From Pempheris klunzingeri (lineage: Eukaryota > Chordata > Actinopteri > Acropomatiformes > Pempheridae): a stretch of DNA of 64,000 bases. Shown here piece by piece: positions 46,632 to 55,663 of the stretch. The notes beneath the pieces were generated by a model. The model searched no databases, had not been told where the DNA came from, and saw only the letters and a program-made list of their open reading frames with translations. Each line of letters begins with the position of its first letter. Positions within the stretch are counted from its first letter, which is position 1. Made by a program: the position numbers and the translations under genes. Location: contig NW_027254954.1 in NCBI RefSeq assembly GCF_042242105.1, positions 372,996-436,995 of the forward strand. The letters run 5' to 3'.

Positions 46632-47244
46632 TAAGGGGGGTAATAACCACGATCGCCGAAACGGCGATCCTCAGACTGGCCGGTAACTGAAGAAGCTTGT
46701 GAGCTAGAGAGTTGAGGTTTTTCCTACCCCCCCATTTCCATAGGCTGTCTTTCGTTTGGTGGGTCCCCCTAGTGGCTGTGACGTCGGGAAGTGGGCGTAA
46801 GTAGCGAAAAAAAGTTTGTTTTTGTTGTATCTCCGGAAGGGAAGGTCGTAGAGAGACGGGACCAAGCCTGGCGTGTTCAGAAGGGCCGAATTATGGCAGG
46901 CGGAAGTGGTTTGCAAAGCGCTAGGAGGTGTGGTTTTAAAGTTATAGGCGTTTGAAAATTCCCCATAGAGTTGAGTGAGGTGAAATTTTTCAAAGTGTTT
47001 TTTTGAAAAAAGTTCCCCCAGAAAGTGTTTAGGAGCGCGTTTCAGGCCATTTGGAGTTGATTGGAGGGTGTCCTGGAGAGTGTTTTTTGGAAAAGTGGCC
47101 GTCCAGTAGTTGGCGCTGCGGAGCTGCAATCCTAGGGTGGGGTAGCTTGGCTTAAGGGGAGCCTAGGGGTGGTTGAATGGTGTTGGTGGGACATTCCTAG
47201 GGCGAGTTATGAGGAAAAGTTGCATTGACTATAGTGAGTGAAAA
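46632..47244 (+). repeat. Subtelomeric unit 4, type-A head, 613 bp
   Basis: Head and core, ending GTGAGTGAAAA and then GGGTTAGGG. This is the form later amplified in the 742-bp repeat. Confidence 0.93.
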
Positions 47245-47276
47245 GGGTTAGGGTTAGGGTTAGGGTTAGGGTTAGG

Positions 47277-48290
47277 TAAGGGGGGTAATAACCACGATCG
47301 CCGAAACGGCGATCCTCAGACTGGCCGGTAACTGAAGAAGCTTGTGAGCTAGAGAGTTGAGGTTTTTCCTACCCCCCCATTTCCATAGGCTGTCTTTCGT
47401 TTGGTGGGTCCCCCTAGTGGCTGTGACGTCGGGAAGTGGGCGTAAGTAGCGAAAAAAAGTTTGTTTTTGTTGTATCTCCGGAAGGGAAGGTCGTAGAGAG
47501 ACGGGACCAAGCCTGGCGTGTTCAGAAGGGCCGAATTATGGCAGGCGGAAGTGGTTTGCAAAGCGCTAGGAGGTGTGGTTTTAAAGTTATAGGCGTTTGA
47601 AAATTCCCCATAGAGTTGAGTGAGGTGAAATTTTCCTAAGTGTTTTTTTGAAAAAAGTTCCCCCAGAAAGTGTTTAGGAGCGCGTTTCAGGCCATTTGGA
47701 GTTGATTGGAGGGTGTCCTGGAGAGTGTTTTTTGGAAAAGTGGCCGTCCAGTAGTTGGCGCTGTGGAGCTGGAATCCTAGGGTGTGGTAGCTTGGCTTAG
47801 GGGGAGCCTAGGGGTGGTTGAATGGTGTGTGTGGGACATTCCTAGGGCGAGTTATGTTGAAAAGTTGCATTGACTATAGTGAGTGAAAATTTGCCCAAGT
47901 GTTTTTTGTCCCTAGGTGTTTCCAGGAAGTGCCTAGGGGTGCATTTGAGGCCATTTGGAGTGGATTGGAGGGTTATCTGGGGGGTGTTTTGTAGGGTGTT
48001 TTTGAGTTGATTGGAGGGTTGTCTGGGGGGTGTTTTGGAGTGGATTGTAGGGTGTTTTTTGCTAGGGTTAGGGCTGCACAAAAGGAGTGTGGTTAAGGTA
48101 AGGGTTTTGTAGAGGGAGAGCTTAGACCTAGGGTTAGGTTCTGGATCTTCCCAGCGCCCCCGAAGGGGTGCTGGGTATGCACTGGCCACAGGGCTGGTGC
48201 AGTCCTTGGCTGCTCCCCGGAGGCCTGGGTTTTTGAAATAAAATCAGAAAAGGAAGGGGAGGAAAAGAAAAAAAGGAGGGGGAAATTAAT
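47277..48290 (+). repeat. Subtelomeric unit 5, type-A head, longest form (1,014 bp)
   Basis: Head, core and distal part, plus a distal module with TTCTGGATCTTCCCAGCGCC and GGAAATTAAT. It is the longest version seen, so possibly close to full length. Repeated at 53,055-54,068. Confidence 0.93.
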
Positions 48291-48329
48291 AGGGTTAGGG
48301 TTAGGGTTAGGGTTAGGGTTAGGGTTAGG

Positions 48330-49155
48330 TAAGGGGGGTAATAACCACGATCATCAAATTTGATGGTCCTGTTTTTGGGTGATAACTCCCGAACCGTTGG
48401 AGGTAGAGAGCTGAAAGTGGGTGGTACCCCCCCATTTCCATAGGCTGTCTTTCGTTTGGTGGGTCCCCCTAGTGGCTGTGACGTCGGGAAGTGGGCGTAA
48501 GTAGCGAAAAAAAGTTTGTTTTTGTTGTATCTCCGGAAGGGAAGGTCGTAGAGAGACGGGACCAAGCCTGGCGTGTTCAGAAGGGCCGAATTATGGCAGG
48601 CGGAAGTGGTTTGCAAAGCGCTAGGAGGTGTGGTTTTAAAGTTATATGCGTTTGAAAATTCCCCATAGAGTTGAGTGAGGTGAAATTTTCCTAAGTGTTT
48701 TTTTGAAAAAAGTTCCCCCAGAAAGTGTTTAGGAGCGCGTTTCAGGCCATTTGGAGTTGATTGGAGGGTGTCCTGGAGAGTGTTTTTTGGAAAAGTGAGT
48801 GACCATTAGTTGGCGCTGTGGAGCTGAAATCCTAGGGTGGAGTAGCTTGGGTAAGGGGGAGCCTAGGGGTGGTTGAATGGTGTTGGTGGGACATTCCTAG
48901 GGCGAGTTATGTTGAAAAGTTGCATTGACTATAGTGAGTGAAAATTTGCCCAAGTGTTTTTTGTCCCTAGGTGTTTCCAGGAAGTGCCTAGGGGTGCATT
49001 TGAGGCCATTTGGAGTGGATTGGGGGGTGTTTTGGAGGGTGTTTTGGAGTTGATTGGAGGGTTGTTTGGGGGGTGTTTTGGAGTGGATTGGAGGGTGTTC
49101 GGAGGGTGTTTTTTGCTAGGGTTAGGGCTGCACTAAAGGAGTGTGGTTAAGGTAA
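48330..49155 (+). repeat. Subtelomeric unit 6, type-B head
   Basis: 826 bp, the same form as 45,605-46,430 and followed by the same variant telomeric tract. Confidence 0.93.
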
Positions 49156-49278
49156 GGGTTAGGGTTAGGGTTAGGGTTAGGGTTAGGGGTTTAGGGTCAG
49201 GGTTAGGGTTAGGGTTAGGGTTAGGGTTAGGGTTAGGTAAGGGTTAGGGTTAGGGTTAGGGTTAGGGTTAGGGTTAGG

Positions 49279-49315
49279 TAAGGGGGGTAATAACCACGAT
49301 CATCAAATTTGATGG
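49279..49315 (+). repeat. Subtelomeric unit, type-B head only (37 bp)
   Basis: Same truncation point as 46,560-46,596, consistent with a duplicated block. Confidence 0.9.
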
Positions 49316-49350
49316 TTAGGGTTAGGGTTAGGGTTAGGGTTAGGGTTAGG

Positions 49351-49963
49351 TAAGGGGGGTAATAACCACGATCGCCGAAACGGCGATCCTCAGACTGGCC
49401 GGTAACTGAAGAAGCTTGTGAGCTAGAGAGTTGAGGTTTTTCCTACCCCCCCATTTCCATAGGCTGTCTTTCGTTTGGTGGGTCCCCCTAGTGGCTGTGA
49501 CGTCGGGAAGTGGGCGTAAGTAGCGAAAAAAAGTTTGTTTTTGTTGTATCTCCGGAAGGGAAGGTCGTAGAGAGACGGGACCAAGCCTGGCGTGTTCAGA
49601 AGGGCCGAATTATGGCAGGCGGAAGTGGTTTGCAAAGCGCTAGGAGGTGTGGTTTTAAAGTTATAGGCGTTTGAAAATTCCCCATAGAGTTGAGTGAGGT
49701 GAAATTTTTCAAAGTGTTTTTTTGAAAAAAGTTCCCCCAGAAAGTGTTTAGGAGCGCGTTTCAGGCCATTTGGAGTTGATTGGAGGGTGTCCTGGAGAGT
49801 GTTTTTTGGAAAAGTGGCCGTCCAGTAGTTGGCGCTGCGGAGCTGCAATCCTAGGGTGGGGTAGCTTGGCTTAAGGGGAGCCTAGGGGTGGTTGAATGGT
49901 GTTGGTGGGACATTCCTAGGGCGAGTTATGAGGAAAAGTTGCATTGACTATAGTGAGTGAAAA
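49351..49963 (+). repeat. Subtelomeric unit 7 (613 bp, type A)
   Basis: First long member of the 742-bp composite array. Confidence 0.95.
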
Positions 49964-49994
49964 GGGTTAGGGTTAGGGTTAGGGTTAGGGTTAG

Positions 49995-50043
49995 GTAAGG
50001 GGGGTAATAACCACGATCGCCGAAACGGCGATCCTCAGACTGG
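49995..50043 (+). repeat. Subtelomeric unit, type-A head only (49 bp)
   Basis: Head and inverted repeat, cut at CTCAGACTGG and then GGTTAGGG. Recurs at 50,737, 51,479, 52,221 and 52,957. Confidence 0.95.
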
Positions 50044-50092
50044 GGTTAGGGTTAGGGTTAGGGTTAGGGTTAGGGTTAGGGTTAGGGTTAGG

Positions 50093-50705
50093 TAAGGGGG
50101 GTAATAACCACGATCGCCGAAACGGCGATCCTCAGACTGGCCGGTAACTGAAGAAGCTTGTGAGCTAGAGAGTTGAGGTTTTTCCTACCCCCCCATTTCC
50201 ATAGGCTGTCTTTCGTTTGGTGGGTCCCCCTAGTGGCTGTGACGTCGGGAAGTGGGCGTAAGTAGCGAAAAAAAGTTTGTTTTTGTTGTATCTCCGGAAG
50301 GGAAGGTCGTAGAGAGACGGGACCAAGCCTGGCGTGTTCAGAAGGGCCGAATTATGGCAGGCGGAAGTGGTTTGCAAAGCGCTAGGAGGTGTGGTTTTAA
50401 AGTTATAGGCGTTTGAAAATTCCCCATAGAGTTGAGTGAGGTGAAATTTTTCAAAGTGTTTTTTTGAAAAAAGTTCCCCCAGAAAGTGTTTAGGAGCGCG
50501 TTTCAGGCCATTTGGAGTTGATTGGAGGGTGTCCTGGAGAGTGTTTTTTGGAAAAGTGGCCGTCCAGTAGTTGGCGCTGCGGAGCTGCAATCCTAGGGTG
50601 GGGTAGCTTGGCTTAAGGGGAGCCTAGGGGTGGTTGAATGGTGTTGGTGGGACATTCCTAGGGCGAGTTATGAGGAAAAGTTGCATTGACTATAGTGAGT
50701 GAAAA
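50093..50705 (+). repeat. Subtelomeric unit 8 (613 bp, type A)
   Basis: Member of the 742-bp array; spacing 742 from the preceding unit. Confidence 0.95.
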
Positions 50706-50736
50706 GGGTTAGGGTTAGGGTTAGGGTTAGGGTTAG

Positions 50737-50785
50737 GTAAGGGGGGTAATAACCACGATCGCCGAAACGGCGATCCTCAGACTGG
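50737..50785 (+). repeat. Subtelomeric unit, type-A head only (49 bp)
   Basis: Copy of 49,995-50,043. Confidence 0.95.
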
Positions 50786-50834
50786 GGTTAGGGTTAGGGT
50801 TAGGGTTAGGGTTAGGGTTAGGGTTAGGGTTAGG

Positions 50835-51447
50835 TAAGGGGGGTAATAACCACGATCGCCGAAACGGCGATCCTCAGACTGGCCGGTAACTGAAGAAGCT
50901 TGTGAGCTAGAGAGTTGAGGTTTTTCCTACCCCCCCATTTCCATAGGCTGTCTTTCGTTTGGTGGGTCCCCCTAGTGGCTGTGACGTCGGGAAGTGGGCG
51001 TAAGTAGCGAAAAAAAGTTTGTTTTTGTTGTATCTCCGGAAGGGAAGGTCGTAGAGAGACGGGACCAAGCCTGGCGTGTTCAGAAGGGCCGAATTATGGC
51101 AGGCGGAAGTGGTTTGCAAAGCGCTAGGAGGTGTGGTTTTAAAGTTATAGGCGTTTGAAAATTCCCCATAGAGTTGAGTGAGGTGAAATTTTTCAAAGTG
51201 TTTTTTTGAAAAAAGTTCCCCCAGAAAGTGTTTAGGAGCGCGTTTCAGGCCATTTGGAGTTGATTGGAGGGTGTCCTGGAGAGTGTTTTTTGGAAAAGTG
51301 GCCGTCCAGTAGTTGGCGCTGCGGAGCTGCAATCCTAGGGTGGGGTAGCTTGGCTTAAGGGGAGCCTAGGGGTGGTTGAATGGTGTTGGTGGGACATTCC
51401 TAGGGCGAGTTATGAGGAAAAGTTGCATTGACTATAGTGAGTGAAAA
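50835..51447 (+). repeat. Subtelomeric unit 9 (613 bp, type A)
   Basis: Member of the 742-bp array; no difference from unit 8 was noticed by eye. Confidence 0.95.
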
Positions 51448-51478
51448 GGGTTAGGGTTAGGGTTAGGGTTAGGGTTAG

Positions 51479-51527
51479 GTAAGGGGGGTAATAACCACGA
51501 TCGCCGAAACGGCGATCCTCAGACTGG
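51479..51527 (+). repeat. Subtelomeric unit, type-A head only (49 bp)
   Basis: Copy of 49,995-50,043. Confidence 0.95.
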
Positions 51528-51576
51528 GGTTAGGGTTAGGGTTAGGGTTAGGGTTAGGGTTAGGGTTAGGGTTAGG

Positions 51577-52189
51577 TAAGGGGGGTAATAACCACGATCG
51601 CCGAAACGGCGATCCTCAGACTGGCCGGTAACTGAAGAAGCTTGTGAGCTAGAGAGTTGAGGTTTTTCCTACCCCCCCATTTCCATAGGCTGTCTTTCGT
51701 TTGGTGGGTCCCCCTAGTGGCTGTGACGTCGGGAAGTGGGCGTAAGTAGCGAAAAAAAGTTTGTTTTTGTTGTATCTCCGGAAGGGAAGGTCGTAGAGAG
51801 ACGGGACCAAGCCTGGCGTGTTCAGAAGGGCCGAATTATGGCAGGCGGAAGTGGTTTGCAAAGCGCTAGGAGGTGTGGTTTTAAAGTTATAGGCGTTTGA
51901 AAATTCCCCATAGAGTTGAGTGAGGTGAAATTTTTCAAAGTGTTTTTTTGAAAAAAGTTCCCCCAGAAAGTGTTTAGGAGCGCGTTTCAGGCCATTTGGA
52001 GTTGATTGGAGGGTGTCCTGGAGAGTGTTTTTTGGAAAAGTGGCCGTCCAGTAGTTGGCGCTGCGGAGCTGCAATCCTAGGGTGGGGTAGCTTGGCTTAA
52101 GGGGAGCCTAGGGGTGGTTGAATGGTGTTGGTGGGACATTCCTAGGGCGAGTTATGAGGAAAAGTTGCATTGACTATAGTGAGTGAAAA
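51577..52189 (+). repeat. Subtelomeric unit 10 (613 bp, type A)
   Basis: Member of the 742-bp array. Confidence 0.95.
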
Positions 52190-52220
52190 GGGTTAGGGTT
52201 AGGGTTAGGGTTAGGGTTAG

Positions 52221-52269
52221 GTAAGGGGGGTAATAACCACGATCGCCGAAACGGCGATCCTCAGACTGG
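52221..52269 (+). repeat. Subtelomeric unit, type-A head only (49 bp)
   Basis: Copy of 49,995-50,043. The TTAGGG tract that follows is one unit shorter, giving a 736-bp period here. Confidence 0.95.
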
Positions 52270-52312
52270 GGTTAGGGTTAGGGTTAGGGTTAGGGTTAGG
52301 GTTAGGGTTAGG

Positions 52313-52925
52313 TAAGGGGGGTAATAACCACGATCGCCGAAACGGCGATCCTCAGACTGGCCGGTAACTGAAGAAGCTTGTGAGCTAGAGAGTTGAGGTT
52401 TTTCCTACCCCCCCATTTCCATAGGCTGTCTTTCGTTTGGTGGGTCCCCCTAGTGGCTGTGACGTCGGGAAGTGGGCGTAAGTAGCGAAAAAAAGTTTGT
52501 TTTTGTTGTATCTCCGGAAGGGAAGGTCGTAGAGAGACGGGACCAAGCCTGGCGTGTTCAGAAGGGCCGAATTATGGCAGGCGGAAGTGGTTTGCAAAGC
52601 GCTAGGAGGTGTGGTTTTAAAGTTATAGGCGTTTGAAAATTCCCCATAGAGTTGAGTGAGGTGAAATTTTTCAAAGTGTTTTTTTGAAAAAAGTTCCCCC
52701 AGAAAGTGTTTAGGAGCGCGTTTCAGGCCATTTGGAGTTGATTGGAGGGTGTCCTGGAGAGTGTTTTTTGGAAAAGTGGCCGTCCAGTAGTTGGCGCTGC
52801 GGAGCTGCAATCCTAGGGTGGGGTAGCTTGGCTTAAGGGGAGCCTAGGGGTGGTTGAATGGTGTTGGTGGGACATTCCTAGGGCGAGTTATGAGGAAAAG
52901 TTGCATTGACTATAGTGAGTGAAAA
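52313..52925 (+). repeat. Subtelomeric unit 11 (613 bp, type A)
   Basis: Member of the 742-bp array. Confidence 0.95.
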
Positions 52926-52956
52926 GGGTTAGGGTTAGGGTTAGGGTTAGGGTTAG

Positions 52957-53005
52957 GTAAGGGGGGTAATAACCACGATCGCCGAAACGGCGATCCTCAG
53001 ACTGG
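52957..53005 (+). repeat. Subtelomeric unit, type-A head only (49 bp)
   Basis: Copy of 49,995-50,043. Confidence 0.95.
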
Positions 53006-53054
53006 GGTTAGGGTTAGGGTTAGGGTTAGGGTTAGGGTTAGGGTTAGGGTTAGG

Positions 53055-54068
53055 TAAGGGGGGTAATAACCACGATCGCCGAAACGGCGATCCTCAGACT
53101 GGCCGGTAACTGAAGAAGCTTGTGAGCTAGAGAGTTGAGGTTTTTCCTACCCCCCCATTTCCATAGGCTGTCTTTCGTTTGGTGGGTCCCCCTAGTGGCT
53201 GTGACGTCGGGAAGTGGGCGTAAGTAGCGAAAAAAAGTTTGTTTTTGTTGTATCTCCGGAAGGGAAGGTCGTAGAGAGACGGGACCAAGCCTGGCGTGTT
53301 CAGAAGGGCCGAATTATGGCAGGCGGAAGTGGTTTGCAAAGCGCTAGGAGGTGTGGTTTTAAAGTTATAGGCGTTTGAAAATTCCCCATAGAGTTGAGTG
53401 AGGTGAAATTTTCCTAAGTGTTTTTTTGAAAAAAGTTCCCCCAGAAAGTGTTTAGGAGCGCGTTTCAGGCCATTTGGAGTTGATTGGAGGGTGTCCTGGA
53501 GAGTGTTTTTTGGAAAAGTGGCCGTCCAGTAGTTGGCGCTGTGGAGCTGGAATCCTAGGGTGTGGTAGCTTGGCTTAGGGGGAGCCTAGGGGTGGTTGAA
53601 TGGTGTGTGTGGGACATTCCTAGGGCGAGTTATGTTGAAAAGTTGCATTGACTATAGTGAGTGAAAATTTGCCCAAGTGTTTTTTGTCCCTAGGTGTTTC
53701 CAGGAAGTGCCTAGGGGTGCATTTGAGGCCATTTGGAGTGGATTGGAGGGTTATCTGGGGGGTGTTTTGTAGGGTGTTTTTGAGTTGATTGGAGGGTTGT
53801 CTGGGGGGTGTTTTGGAGTGGATTGTAGGGTGTTTTTTGCTAGGGTTAGGGCTGCACAAAAGGAGTGTGGTTAAGGTAAGGGTTTTGTAGAGGGAGAGCT
53901 TAGACCTAGGGTTAGGTTCTGGATCTTCCCAGCGCCCCCGAAGGGGTGCTGGGTATGCACTGGCCACAGGGCTGGTGCAGTCCTTGGCTGCTCCCCGGAG
54001 GCCTGGGTTTTTGAAATAAAATCAGAAAAGGAAGGGGAGGAAAAGAAAAAAAGGAGGGGGAAATTAAT
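53055..54068 (+). repeat. Subtelomeric unit 12, longest form (1,014 bp)
   Basis: Matches unit 5 (47,277-48,290) base for base as far as compared, at an exact offset of 5,778 bp. Followed by three TTAGGG units and then the second element family. Confidence 0.95.
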
Positions 54069-54149
54069 AGGGTTAGGGTTAGGGTTAGGTTTGGGTTGGG
54101 GTTGGGGTTTAGGGAGTCCAAATAGGATAAGGTGCACGGGCCTACTGAT

Positions 54150-54213
54150 CTGCTGGATGGTGTAGTGGTGGAGGTGACGGTCATCCACACCAGGGACCCG
54201 GGATCAATCCCCA
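54150..54213 (+). repeat. tRNA-like module
   Basis: TGGTGTAGTGGTGGAGG resembles an A box and GGGATCAATCCCC a B box, about 45 bp apart, but the stems are poor. Copy at 59,399-59,462. Confidence 0.35.
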
Positions 54214-54844
54214 GGCAGAGCACGGTAGGAGGAAGAGGGAGAATGGCCCACCGAGACAACTTTTAACAAAAATTATTAATGCCAAAATAATTTTGGTAAT
54301 GAAATAAATGTGGGCTTAGAGTTGGGGCCGCCCGTCCAGTGGTGGCCCTTCAAATCCAAGATCATTAAGGCCCCCCTGGAGTGGCGGTCTCAAGTCTGTG
54401 AATCCAAATTCACTCTGGTCTCCCCCTCCCTCCTCGGGAGCAAAGGTCCCCGTTTTCCGGGTCAAAGGTCATAGGACCAGTGATTTTGGAGTTCTCGATG
54501 GAGGGTGTTAGACCGGCTGACCTTCCCCCTGTTTGGGAGTTGTTGAAGTGTATGAGTGTGTGTGTTTGTGTCAGTGTGGTGGGAGATGGGAAGGAAGGAG
54601 GATAGAGGGAGGTGAAGAATTGGTCCTGGTGGTTAGAGGAACAGAGGGGTGGGAGGAATTAGGTTTTGGGGAAGGAAGGGTTAAGGTTAGGGGAAGGGCT
54701 TGGAGGGGGGTTCAAGTGGAAAGAGGGAGGAAGGAGGATATGAGATAAAAAAAGGGTGGTGGGGTGGTGGGGGAACAGGTCCTGGTACAGGTGGGGGAGA
54801 TGGGAAAGCAGGCGAGATATGAGTGAGGAGGGGAGAAGAGGAAG

Positions 54845-55640
54845 CAAGGTTAAGGTTAGGGAGAGGGGAAGGGGGCGGGGTTAAGGTTAGGAAAAGGGAA
54901 AGGGGGCAGGGTTAAGGTTTGGGAAGAGGAATGGGAACCAGGGTTAGGGAAGGGGGACCAGGGTTAAGGTTTGGGAAAGGGGGGAGGGGGGCGGGGTTAA
55001 GGTTAGGGAATAGGGGAAGGAGGCATGGTTAAGGTTTGGGAGGAGGAAAAGGAACCAGGGTTAAGGTTTGGGATAGGGGAAAGGGGGAGGGTTAAGGTTA
55101 GGGAAAGGGGGAAAGGGGCGGGGTTAAGGTGAGGGAAGAGGAAAGGGAACCAGGGTTGAGGTTTGGGATGGGGGGAAGGGGCAGGGTTAAGATTAGGGAA
55201 GAGGGGAAAGGGGCAGGGTTAACGTTAGGGAAGAGGAAAAGAAACCAGGGTTATGGTTAGGGAAGAGGGGAAGGGGAGGGGGTTAAGGTTAGGGAAGAGG
55301 AAAAGAAACCAGGGTTATGGTTAGGGAAGGGGGGAAGGGGAGGGGGTTAAGGTTAGGGAAAAGGGGAGGGGGGCAGGGTTGCGGCTTGAGGATGGATAAT
55401 AGGTGGAGTTTTGGGGAGGGGGAAAGGGTTAAGGTTAGGGGAAGGGCATCAGGTGGATGGAGGGAGGATAAGGAGGAAAGGGTATGAAGGGGGGGGGGGG
55501 GGGAAGGAAGAGTGGGCGGGATTTAGGTGAGGAGAGAAGATGAGGAAGGGTTAAAGTAAGGGAAAAGGGGGCGGGGTTAAGGTTAGGGAAGAGGGGAGGG
55601 GGGCGGGATTAAGTCTTGAGGATGGAAAAGATGGAAGTTA
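54845..55640 (+). repeat. Degenerate telomere-like G-rich block
   Basis: Units of about 35-50 bp built from GGGGTTAAGGTTAGGG, GAAGAGGGGAAAGGGGG and AACCAGGGTTAAGG. A 14-G run lies at about 55,490. It is strongly purine-biased with many G-runs of 3-5, so quadruplex formation is plausible. Part of it recurs at 60,094-60,384. Confidence 0.88.
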
Positions 55641-55663
55641 GGGTAAGGGAAAGAGGGGGATGG

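Noticed and set aside
46704..47129. 141-codon minus-strand ORF repeated identically in six subtelomeric units, with shorter versions in the others
   Set aside because: Its identity between copies only reflects recent DNA duplication. The reading frame changes at the head junction, no domain is recognisable, and its downstream end (telomere-proximal head) differs between type A and B. Not counted as a gene.
43785..54068. CRISPR-like array (repeats with regular spacing)
   Set aside because: Vertebrate chromosome, the separators are TTAGGG tracts instead of unique spacers, and no cas genes are present.
54533..54748. 71-codon plus-strand ORF repeated at 59,782-59,997
   Set aside because: It occurs twice only because the surrounding 1,054 bp is duplicated. 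It consists of Gly/Glu/Val-rich codons from purine-rich DNA and has no domain.
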